From: an uncultured bacterium
Lineage (GTDB): Bacteria; Bacteroidota; Bacteroidia; Bacteroidales; Bacteroidaceae
NCBI GenBank assembly: GCA_946188155.1
Contig: CAMHUC010000045.1
Coordinates: 1-32,613, forward strand
Reading direction: 5' to 3'
DNA length: 32,613 bases
In this document: positions 16,987 to 23,574 of the stretch, one piece after another
Numbering within the stretch: position 1 is the first letter of the stretch
Layout: each line of letters starts with the position of its first letter
Translations under genes and position numbers: made by a program
Notes under the pieces: model-generated
Told to the model about the DNA's origin: nothing
The model's database searches: none
What the model saw: only the letters and a program-made list of their open reading frames with translations

Positions 16987-17027
16987 GAGGTGAGTTTTTA
17001 GAGGTGAGAGGTAAGAGGTGAGAGGAT
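16986..17027. repeat. Heptamer tandem array, unit AGAGGTG (6 registers)
   Basis: AGAGGTG, AGTTTTT, AGAGGTG, AGAGGTA, AGAGGTG, AGAGGAT in strict 7-nt register; the second unit is heavily changed. It begins at the last base of the hisC stop codon. Confidence 0.85.
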
Positions 17028-17069
17028 AGTTCTGCGGCATCGAGTCTATCCTCTCACCTCTCAGTTTTT
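17014..17069 (+). terminator. Terminator between convergent hisC and uxaC, built from the heptamer array
   Basis: AGAGGTGAGAGGATAG (17014-17029) and its exact reverse complement (17046-17061) form a perfect 16-bp stem with a 16-nt loop. CAGTTTTT follows, overlapping the uxaC stop codon. The left arm is the end of the heptamer array, so the right arm is an inverted copy of two heptamers. Confidence 0.8.
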
Positions 17070-18474
17070 AATAGAACTTGAAGTAGCGACGGGCATTGTT
17101 GTAGCTGATGTCCTCAACCATGCGGCCCAGAATCTCCATGTCGCAGGGCAGCAGGCCCTTCTCTACATCGTTACCCAGAATGTTGCACAGGATGCGACGG
17201 AAGTACTCGTGGCGAGGATAGCTCAGGAACGAGCGCGAGTCGGTGAGCATGCCCACGAAGCGGCTCAGCAGCCCCAGCACCGAGAGGGCGTTCATCTGGC
17301 GGATCATGCCGTCCATCTGGTCGTTGAACCACCATCCGCTACCGAACTGTATCTTGCCGGGCTCGCCACCCTGGAAGTTGCCAAGCATCGTGGCTATCAC
17401 CTCGTTGGCACAGGGGTTGAGCGTGTAGAGGATGGTGCGCGTCAGCTTGCCTTCCATGTTGAGCTTGTTGAGGAACTTCGACATGGCCTTGGCCGTGTTG
17501 AACTCACCGATAGAGTCGAAGCCCGTATCGGGACCCAGCTGGTTGTACATCGCCGTGTTGTTGTCGCGGATGGCCCCGTAGTGGAACTGCTGCGTCCACC
17601 CGGCATCGGCATCCATCTCGGCCATCACCGTCAGGAAGCAGTTCTTGTACTGGCGGGTCTCATACTCCGAGAGCTGCTGGCCGCGCATGGCCTTGTCGAA
17701 GATGGTCTCAATCTGCGAGTCGGTATAGTCCTCGTCGTAAAACTCCTCGATACCGTGATCGGAGAGCTTGGAGCCTTGGGCGGCGAAGAAGTCGTGACGC
17801 TTCTGCAGGGCGTCGACCATGTCGGAGAACTTGGTGATGGTGACACCGCTCACCTGGGCGAGCTGCTCTACGTACTTAGCGAACTCGGGCTTCTCGATGT
17901 TCATGGCCTTGTCGGGGCGCCAGGCGGGAATCATGATGGGGTCGTCCTGTGCCTTGTGCTTGGCATACTCGATGTGGTTGTGAAGGTCGTCAACGGGGTC
18001 GTCGGTAGTGCAGACGCACTCCACGTGGTAGTGCTTCATCAGCCCACGGGCGGAGAACTCGGGCTGCTTGAGCTTCTCGTTGCACTCGTCGAAGATCTCG
18101 CGGGCCGTCTTCGGAGAGAGCTGCTTGGTGATGCCGAAGGCGGTCTTCAGCTCCAGGTGGGTCCAGTGGTACAGCGGGTTGCGGAAGGTGTAGGGCACCG
18201 TCTCGGCCCACTTCTCAAACTTCTCCCAGTCCGTGGTGTCCTTGCCGGTGCAGTACTTCTCGTCGACACCGTTGGTGCGCATGGCGCGCCACTTATAGTG
18301 GTCGCCGCCAAGCCACAGCTCGGTGATGGACTTGAAACGGTGGTCGTTGGCCACCATCTCGGGGATCAGGTGGCAGTGGTAGTCGATGATGGGCATCTTG
18401 GCTGCATGCTCATGGTAGAGCTGCTGGGCAACTTCGGTCTCGAGCACGAAGTTATCGTCATTAAATTGCTTCAT
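17068..18474 (-). CDS. uxaC: Glucuronate isomerase (uronate isomerase)
   Basis: Cytoplasmic enzyme converting D-glucuronate to fructuronate and D-galacturonate to tagaturonate, the entry step of hexuronate use. Length 468 fits the family. The N-terminus MKQFNDDNFVLETEVAQQLY and PIIDYHCHLIPEMVANDH, with an HxH-type metal site of the amidohydrolase fold, are typical. Further blocks are VECVCTTDDPVDDLHNH, CFLTVMAEMDADAGWTQQFHYGAIRDNN, and SYPRHEYFRRILCNILGNDVEKGLLP. It stands alone, convergent with hisC and divergent from ansA, rather than in a uronate operon. Its minus-strand promoter box lies at 18515-18522. Confidence 0.96.
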   Translation of the reverse strand: MKQFNDDNFVLETEVAQQLYHEHAAKMPIIDYHCHLIPEMVANDHRFKSITELWLGGDHYKWRAMRTNGVDEKYCTGKDTTDWEKFEKWAETVPYTFRNPLYHWTHLELKTAFGITKQLSPKTAREIFDECNEKLKQPEFSARGLMKHYHVECVCTTDDPVDDLHNHIEYAKHKAQDDPIMIPAWRPDKAMNIEKPEFAKYVEQLAQVSGVTITKFSDMVDALQKRHDFFAAQGSKLSDHGIEEFYDEDYTDSQIETIFDKAMRGQQLSEYETRQYKNCFLTVMAEMDADAGWTQQFHYGAIRDNNTAMYNQLGPDTGFDSIGEFNTAKAMSKFLNKLNMEGKLTRTILYTLNPCANEVIATMLGNFQGGEPGKIQFGSGWWFNDQMDGMIRQMNALSVLGLLSRFVGMLTDSRSFLSYPRHEYFRRILCNILGNDVEKGLLPCDMEILGRMVEDISYNNARRYFKFY

Positions 18475-18514
18475 AATTTGTTATTGTTTTAGTGGTAATT
18501 CTTAAATTTCTGTG

Positions 18515-18522
18515 CAAAGATA
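18515..18522 (-). promoter_or_regulatory. -7 box of uxaC
   Basis: TATCTTTG on the minus strand, 40 nt before the uxaC ATG. No TTTG was seen at the expected upstream distance. Confidence 0.5.
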
Positions 18523-18545
18523 GCAAATCTTCCGCAGAAAATCGC

Positions 18546-18553
18546 TATCTTTG
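18546..18553 (+). promoter_or_regulatory. -7 box of ansA
   Basis: TATCTTTG on the plus strand, back to back with the identical uxaC box. It excludes the in-frame start at 18551 and supports ATG 18587, 33 nt downstream. Confidence 0.55.
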
Positions 18554-18586
18554 CAAAAAATAACACGTAAACGTTTAAGATTTGCC

Positions 18587-19618
18587 ATGCAGAGCAGAGT
18601 ATTACTCATCTATACCGGCGGTACAATCGGCATGAATCACAATCCGGCGACAGGCGCCCTGGAGCCCTTCGACTTCGAGCACCTGCTTCACAACGTGCCG
18701 GAGCTCAGGCAGTTCGACACGGAGATCGACGCCTTCCAGTTCGCACCACCCATCGACTCGAGCGACATGACGCCAGCCCGCTGGACTGAGCTGAGCCACG
18801 CCATAGCCGACCACTACGACCGCTACGACGGCTTCGTCGTACTGCACGGCACCGACACGATGGCCTACACGGCATCGGCACTCTCCTACATGCTCGAGAA
18901 CCTGACCAAGCCCGTGGTATTCACCGGCTCACAACTGCCCATCGGACAGCTGCGCACCGACGGCAAGGAGAACCTCATCACCGCCGTGGAGATAGCTGCC
19001 GCCAAGGACGAACAGGGGCGGGCAAGGGTGCCCGAGGTGGGCATATACTTCGGAGGACACCTGCTGCGAGGCAACCGCACCACGAAGCAGAGTGCCGAGG
19101 AGTTCAATGCCTTCGAGTCGTTCAACTATCCCCACCTCGCAGATGCCGGCGTCAACATCACCTACCACCGCCAGCGCATCCTGCAGCCCCGATGGGAGGA
19201 GCCGATGACACCCCACTACCGGCTGGACGACAACGTCATCATCTTCTCGCTCTTCCCCGGCATCCGCGAAGACCTTATCCGGCACATCATCCACACGCCC
19301 CGTCTGAAGGCCATCGTCATGCGCACCTTCGGGTCGGGCAACGCCCCACAGAGTCCATGGCTGCTAAACGCCCTACGCGAAGGCACCCGTCAGGGCAAGG
19401 TGATTGTCAACATCAGCCAGTGTATGCAGGGGGCCGTAGAGATGGCACGCTACGACTGCGGCTACCACCTGCAGCAGGCCGGCGTCATCAGCGGGCGCGA
19501 CATGACGGTGGAGTCGGCCGTCACGAAGCTGATGTTCCTGCAGAGCCACTACCCCGACGACCCGGAAGCCGTAAGGCGGCTGATGCAGCAGAGCATACGC
19601 GGAGAGATGAGCATCTGA
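18587..19618 (+). CDS. ansA: Type I (cytoplasmic) L-asparaginase
   Basis: Hydrolyses L-asparagine to aspartate and ammonia. It has 344 residues from MQSRVLLIYTGGTIGM. Thr13 in the GGT motif is the expected nucleophile, and HGTDTMAYTASAL (His87-Gly-Thr89-Asp90) is the second asparaginase signature. There is no signal peptide, and the family resemblance is to the cytoplasmic type I enzyme. A 12-residue longer frame from 18551 was rejected because it starts inside the -7 box. It is monocistronic, divergent from uxaC and convergent with the EF-G-like gene, and ends at a bidirectional hairpin. Confidence 0.94.
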   Translation: MQSRVLLIYTGGTIGMNHNPATGALEPFDFEHLLHNVPELRQFDTEIDAFQFAPPIDSSDMTPARWTELSHAIADHYDRYDGFVVLHGTDTMAYTASALSYMLENLTKPVVFTGSQLPIGQLRTDGKENLITAVEIAAAKDEQGRARVPEVGIYFGGHLLRGNRTTKQSAEEFNAFESFNYPHLADAGVNITYHRQRILQPRWEEPMTPHYRLDDNVIIFSLFPGIREDLIRHIIHTPRLKAIVMRTFGSGNAPQSPWLLNALREGTRQGKVIVNISQCMQGAVEMARYDCGYHLQQAGVISGRDMTVESAVTKLMFLQSHYPDDPEAVRRLMQQSIRGEMSI

Positions 19619-19629
19619 CAGAGTAAGAA

Positions 19630-19665
19630 AATCCCCAAGCCCGTATGTCGCGGAGCTTGGGGATT
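19630..19665. terminator. Bidirectional terminator between ansA and the EF-G2 gene
   Basis: AATCCCCAAGC (19630-19640) and GCTTGGGGATT (19655-19665) form an 11-bp perfect stem with a 14-nt loop, flanked by A residues on the left. It lies between two convergent stop codons. Confidence 0.7.
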
Positions 19666-19684
19666 CGTTGGTCTTGTGGGGGAT

Positions 19685-21844
19685 TTAGTCCTCGTCCTTC
19701 ATCTCAGCCTCATGCTGCTTGATGAGTTCCTGCTGGATGTCGTTCGGCACGAGTTCGTAGCTGGAGAACTGGGTGGTGAACGAAGCTCGGCCTCCGGTGA
19801 GCGAGCTCAGGGCAATGGAGTAGCTGGCCAGCTCCTTCAGGGGGATCTTGGCCGTCAGCTTCTGGTAGCCGGCCTCCGAGTCCATACCCATGATGATGGC
19901 GCGGCGGCCCTGCAGGTCGCTCATCACGTCGCCCATGTAGTCGGCGGGCACGAGCACCTCCAGATCGTAGATAGGCTCGAGCACCTTCGGTCCGGCATTC
20001 TTGAAGGCTGCTGAGAAGGCGTTGCGGGCTGCGAGCATGAACGAGAGCTCGTTAGAGTCCACGGGGTGCATCTTTCCGTCGTAGACGATCACGCGCACGT
20101 CGCGGGCATAGCTTCCCGTCAGCGGGCCCTGCTCCATGCGCTCCATCACACCCTTCAGGATAGCGGGCATGAAGCGCATATCGATGGCACCACCCACAAC
20201 CGAGTTGATGAATACCAGCTTGCCGCCCCACTCCAGGTCTTTCTCTTCCTTCGACTTGATGTTCATCTTGAACTCCTGGCCGTTGATGGTGAAAGATGTG
20301 GGGTCGGGCATGCCCTCGGTATAGGGCTCCACAATCAGGTGAACCTCACCGAACTGTCCGGCACCGCCCGACTGTTTCTTATGGCGGTAGTCGGCACGGG
20401 CCATCTTCGTGATGGTCTCACGATACGGAATCTTAGGCTCCTGATACTCTATCTGGATCTTCTCGTTGTTCTCCATGCGCCACTTCAGCGTGCGCAGGTG
20501 GAACTCACCCTGGCCGTGAACGATAATCTGGCGCAGCTCCTTCGACTGCTCCACCACCCACGTCGGGTCTTCCTGGCGCATCTTCTGCAGGGCGGCCATC
20601 ATCTTCTCCGTCTCAGCCTCGTTGACAGCCTTGATGGCACGCGAGAACTTAGAGTTGGGATATTTGATGAAGTTGAACTTCCAGTCCACGTCCTTGCCAT
20701 TGAGCGTGTTGCCAGTCTTCACGTCCTTCAGCTTCACGGTGCAGCCGATGTCGCCGGCCACGAGCTGGTCCACCTGTATGCGGTTGGCTCCGGCGCAGGC
20801 ATAGAGCGTGCCGATGCGCTCCTTCGAGCCACGGTCGGCATTGGTCAGGTCGTCGCCGCTCTTCACGGTGCCGCTCATCACCTTGAAGTAGCTCACCTCG
20901 CCGATGTGGGGCTCCACGCCGGTCTTGAAGAAGTAGAGCGATGTGGGCTTCGTGGCGTCGGCAGGCACGTCCTGTCCGGCAGCATTCTGAATGACAGGCA
21001 TCTCCGAGACGAAGGGCACCACGTTGCCCAAGAACTCCATCAGTCGGCGCACACCCATGTCACGGCCAGCGCAGACGCAGAACACGGGGAAGATGGAGCG
21101 CGTGACGAGGCCCTTGCGGATGCCCTCGCGCATCTCGTCCTCCGTCAGATCCTCACTCTCGAAGAACTTCTCCATCAGCGTGTCGTCGCCGGCGGCGGCA
21201 GCCTCCACGAGGGCGGCCTTCCACTCCTTGGCCTTCTCCACCTCCTCAGCGGGGATGTCCTCGATGATGGGCGCACCACCCTCGGGCTTCCACGAATATT
21301 TCTTCATCAGCAGAACGTCGATCACGCTGTTGAAGCCTGCACCTGTGGCGATGGGGTACTGCACGGGCACGCAGTTCGGACCGTACACCTCCTTCAGCTG
21401 CGCGAGGATCTGGTCGTAGTCGCAGTTGTCGCGGTCCAGCTGGTTCACCAGGAAGATGACAGGCTTCTTCAGCTTCTCCGTATTGCGGAAGGCGTTCATC
21501 GTGCCCACCTCGGGGCCGTACTGGCCGTTGATGAGGATCACGGCCTGGTCTGTCACGTTCATGGCGGTGATACTTCCGCCCACGAAGTCGTCAGAACCCG
21601 GGCAGTCGATGATGTTGAGCTTCTTCTGGTTCCACTCCACATGGAACACGGTTGAGAATACCGAGTAGCCGTACTCCTGCTCCACGGGGAAGTAGTCGCT
21701 CATCGTGTTCTTACCCTCTACGGTGCCGCGGCGCTTGATGATGCCTGCCTCGTAAACCATTGCTTCGGCAAGAGTAGTCTTGCCGCTACCCGCACTGCCG
21801 ATGAGTGCGATGTTCTTGATCTCGTTTGTCTGATAATTCTTCAT
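19685..21844 (-). CDS. EF-G paralog (EF-G2 type) with altered GTPase motifs
   Basis: A 719-residue translational GTPase-fold protein related to elongation factor G. It has a P-loop (GSAGSGKTT, Lys22) and the EF-G II-V domain pattern, including PYRETITKMARADYRHKKQSGGAGQFGEVHLIVEP and ILKGVMERMEQGPLTGSYARDVRVIVYDG near domain IV. The GTPase motifs are abnormal. Switch I reads EQEYGYSVF where canonical EF-G has ERGIT. Switch II reads DCPGSDDF (80-87), so the catalytic histidine of DTPGH is Ser84. The base-recognition motif is NQLD, not NKxD. This matches the Bacteroides EF-G2 paralog, reported to support translocation without GTP hydrolysis and to matter under carbon limitation in the gut. It is a single gene, divergent from hemW. 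The main EF-G gene must lie elsewhere. Confidence 0.9.
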   Translation of the reverse strand: MKNYQTNEIKNIALIGSAGSGKTTLAEAMVYEAGIIKRRGTVEGKNTMSDYFPVEQEYGYSVFSTVFHVEWNQKKLNIIDCPGSDDFVGGSITAMNVTDQAVILINGQYGPEVGTMNAFRNTEKLKKPVIFLVNQLDRDNCDYDQILAQLKEVYGPNCVPVQYPIATGAGFNSVIDVLLMKKYSWKPEGGAPIIEDIPAEEVEKAKEWKAALVEAAAAGDDTLMEKFFESEDLTEDEMREGIRKGLVTRSIFPVFCVCAGRDMGVRRLMEFLGNVVPFVSEMPVIQNAAGQDVPADATKPTSLYFFKTGVEPHIGEVSYFKVMSGTVKSGDDLTNADRGSKERIGTLYACAGANRIQVDQLVAGDIGCTVKLKDVKTGNTLNGKDVDWKFNFIKYPNSKFSRAIKAVNEAETEKMMAALQKMRQEDPTWVVEQSKELRQIIVHGQGEFHLRTLKWRMENNEKIQIEYQEPKIPYRETITKMARADYRHKKQSGGAGQFGEVHLIVEPYTEGMPDPTSFTINGQEFKMNIKSKEEKDLEWGGKLVFINSVVGGAIDMRFMPAILKGVMERMEQGPLTGSYARDVRVIVYDGKMHPVDSNELSFMLAARNAFSAAFKNAGPKVLEPIYDLEVLVPADYMGDVMSDLQGRRAIIMGMDSEAGYQKLTAKIPLKELASYSIALSSLTGGRASFTTQFSSYELVPNDIQQELIKQHEAEMKDED

Positions 21845-21946
21845 ATCATTTAAGTTTTAGGTGAATATTTCTGTAAAAACGGCCACTAAGGTAGGCATTT
21901 TTGCGGGAAAAACCAAGAAAAGCTTTCAAATATTAAACTAAATTAG

Positions 21947-21954
21947 TATTTTTG
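21947..21954 (+). promoter_or_regulatory. -7 box of hemW, near-leaderless
   Basis: TATTTTTG fits TAnnTTTG and ends only 8 nt before the ATG, so the transcript must start at or very near the start codon. Confidence 0.5.
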
Positions 21955-21962
21955 CCCCCAAA

Positions 21963-23069
21963 ATGGCAGGAATCTACATACATATACCGTTTTGCCGCAG
22001 TCGCTGCATCTATTGCGGCTTCTACTCCACCACCGCACTGGAGCTGCGCCAGCATTACGTCGATGCCGTGTGCCGCGAGGTAGAGATGCGAGGAAGGAGG
22101 AAGGAGGAACTTCCTCGCATCACCACCGTCTACCTCGGCGGCGGCACGCCCTCGCAGCTCACCATCGTCCAGCTGAGCCAGGTGTTCGATGCCGTATATA
22201 AATATAATAAGGTGGACGCGGATGCCGAGGTCACCATCGAGGTGAATCCCGACGACGTGACGCCAGAGTTCGCCCATGGCCTCGCCTCGCTCCCCGTCAA
22301 CCGCGTATCGATGGGTGTACAGACCTTCGACGATGAGCGGCTACGCTGGCTCCACCGCCGCCACACCTCTCAGCAAGTAGCCCAGGCCGTGGCGCGCCTA
22401 CGCGCAGCAGGCATCGGCAACGTCAGCATCGACCTGATGTACGGCTTCCCCAATGAGTCCATCGACACCTGGGACTACGATATCACCCGGGGCCTCGCCC
22501 TGCAGCCCGAGCACATCTCGGCCTACTGCCTGATGATTGAGGAGGGCACCCCACTCCACCGAATGAGCATCCAGCCCGTCGACGAAGAACTGGAGCGCCA
22601 GATGTACTACCACCTCATCGACCGCCTGGAAGCTGCCGGCTTCGAGCACTACGAAATCTCCAACTTCGCCCGCCCCGGCTTCCGCTCCCGCCACAACTCC
22701 AGCTACTGGAACCAGACGCCCTACATCGGCATCGGCGCGGCAGCCCACAGCTACGACCTGCTGACCCGCTCGTGGAACGTCAGCGACATCGCCCGCTACA
22801 TCGAGGGCATCGAGCACGGAGAGCGCATCTTCGACTTCGAGACGCTCGATGCCGACACCCGCTACAACGACCTCGTAGCCACCGCCCTACGCACCTGCGA
22901 GGGCATCGACCTCGGCACCCTCTCGCCAACGCACCGCGACTACTGCTCAAAGTCGGCCCGCCGATTCATTAGCGACGGGCTCCTCCAGCTGTGTGGCTCC
23001 CGCCTCGCCCTCACCCGTCGAGGCCTCTTCGTGAGCGACATGGTGATGGCCGAGCTGATGAAGGTATGA
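21963..23069 (+). CDS. hemW: HemW, radical SAM heme chaperone
   Basis: Radical SAM protein of 368 residues. HemW proteins bind heme and an iron-sulfur cluster and hand heme to client proteins; older annotations call them oxygen-independent coproporphyrinogen III oxidase-like. The N-terminus MAGIYIHIPFCRSRCIYCGF holds the CxxxCxxC cluster ligands Cys11, Cys15 and Cys18. Residue 20 is Phe, as in HemW, rather than the extra Cys of true HemN. YLGGGTPSQL and VNRVSMGVQTFDD are further family marks. A C-terminal HemN_C-like winged helix ends RRGLFVSDMVMAELMKV. It is the last conserved-core gene before the accessory region. Confidence 0.95.
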   Translation: MAGIYIHIPFCRSRCIYCGFYSTTALELRQHYVDAVCREVEMRGRRKEELPRITTVYLGGGTPSQLTIVQLSQVFDAVYKYNKVDADAEVTIEVNPDDVTPEFAHGLASLPVNRVSMGVQTFDDERLRWLHRRHTSQQVAQAVARLRAAGIGNVSIDLMYGFPNESIDTWDYDITRGLALQPEHISAYCLMIEEGTPLHRMSIQPVDEELERQMYYHLIDRLEAAGFEHYEISNFARPGFRSRHNSSYWNQTPYIGIGAAAHSYDLLTRSWNVSDIARYIEGIEHGERIFDFETLDADTRYNDLVATALRTCEGIDLGTLSPTHRDYCSKSARRFISDGLLQLCGSRLALTRRGLFVSDMVMAELMKV

Positions 23070-23087
23070 ATATACCGACTTTTATAT

Positions 23088-23116
23088 GCTCACAAAGTGT
23101 CTGACACTTTGTGAGC
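23088..23116 (+). terminator. Near-perfect 29-nt palindrome after hemW
   Basis: GCTCACAAAGTGTC and GACACTTTGTGAGC are exact 14-nt arms around a single T, 18 nt after the hemW stop. No T-tract follows, so it may be a processing or stability hairpin, or a DNA-protein site, as much as a terminator. Confidence 0.5.
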
Positions 23117-23148
23117 ACCGTCGTAGGAGAGAAAACTTGCCCTTTTCC

Positions 23149-23179
23149 TTTGCCGTTTCATTTTTTCTTATTACCTTTG
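23149..23179 (+). promoter_or_regulatory. Promoter of the PLD-helicase/methyltransferase operon
   Basis: TTTG (23149-23152), a 19-nt spacer and TACCTTTG (23172-23179) match the Bacteroidetes consensus. It would give a leader of about 380 nt before the helicase start at 23565. No other candidate promoter was seen closer to the gene. Confidence 0.72.
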
Positions 23180-23336
23180 CCCACTGAACACCGCTCAGAG
23201 GGCCTGGCAGGCCGAGGGGGAAACTGCGGCTACGCTATCACCCACCCCGTCCTGACCGCGAAGCCCGGCGAGCCGAAGCGACGGATGCGGTGCGACTTTT
23301 GAGGGTAAAACAAATACAGCATTAATGTTGTTGGTA
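23180..23336 (+). other. GC-rich leader segment, no recognised gene
   Basis: This stretch holds a short hairpin (GGCCT/AGGCC at 23201-23213) and CTACGCTATC (23230-23239), which is exactly complementary to GATAGCGTAG at 23401-23410. Short frames cross it on both strands but none has a recognisable product, and the promoter at 23149-23179 lies inside the plus-strand one. Confidence 0.4.
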
Positions 23337-23574
23337 ATATCTGGGAACCTAGGAAATTCACAAGATATTATACTGTCAAAGACAAGATTGATGCCTATGC
23401 GATAGCGTAGGCACAAACTTATCAGACAGTATAGGCTATTCCTAGGGCCTCCAGATATGGGTAAGTGAGCGTGGCTACGCTTTTTCCATGTCCGGAGGCC
23501 TTGTGGTTTTAGCCTATAAGCATGCCGATAACCATTGTGTGCTGCCTAAAACTATCGTATATTTATGCTTATAG
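23337..23574 (+). promoter_or_regulatory. Highly structured 5' leader with mutually exclusive stems, ending in the helicase start codon
   Basis: Perfect complementary segments are packed here. Stem set I is nested: ATATCTGG 23337-23344 with CCAGATAT 23451-23458; CCTAGGAA 23348-23355 with TTCCTAGG 23439-23446; TATACTGTC 23369-23377 with GACAGTATA 23425-23433; TGCCTATGC 23392-23400 with GCGTAGGCA 23405-23413 (one G-U pair, GATA loop). Set II: TATAGGCTA 23430-23438 with TAGCCTATA 23510-23518; GGCCTCC 23446-23452 with GGAGGCC 23494-23500; AGCGT/ACGCT 23468-23481 followed by TTTT. Set III: CTATAAGCAT 23514-23523 with ATGCTTATAG 23565-23574, which contains the ATG; CGATA 23526-23530 with TATCG 23553-23557. 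Set I competes with II, and II with III. This looks like a cis-acting RNA switch over translation, but a DNA-level element is not excluded. Confidence 0.65.

Noticed and set aside
13619..17027. CRISPR arrays
   Set aside because: The repeats are 7-nt direct tandem units without spacers, and no cas genes are present.
15778..17040. A 420-codon minus-strand frame opposite hisC
   Set aside because: Shadow of hisC. It also crosses the heptamer arrays, and its N-terminus is repeat-derived.
17209..18492. A 427-codon plus-strand frame opposite uxaC
   Set aside because: Shadow frame; uxaC motifs on the minus strand are unambiguous.
20066..21655. A 529-codon plus-strand frame opposite the EF-G2 gene
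   Set aside because: It mirrors the well-supported EF-G frame, has Leu/His/Val-rich shadow composition and no domain.
23430..23518. Invertible promoter of the Bacteroides capsule type
   Set aside because: The 9-bp repeats flank no TAnnTTTG promoter in either orientation, and no recombinase gene is confirmed in the window.
23337..23574. Integron attC site, tRNA, RNase P RNA or retron msr-msd
   Set aside because: No integrase or reverse transcriptase nearby, no conserved core boxes of these elements, and the GTTTTAG/CTAAAAC pair is in the wrong orientation for attC R boxes.
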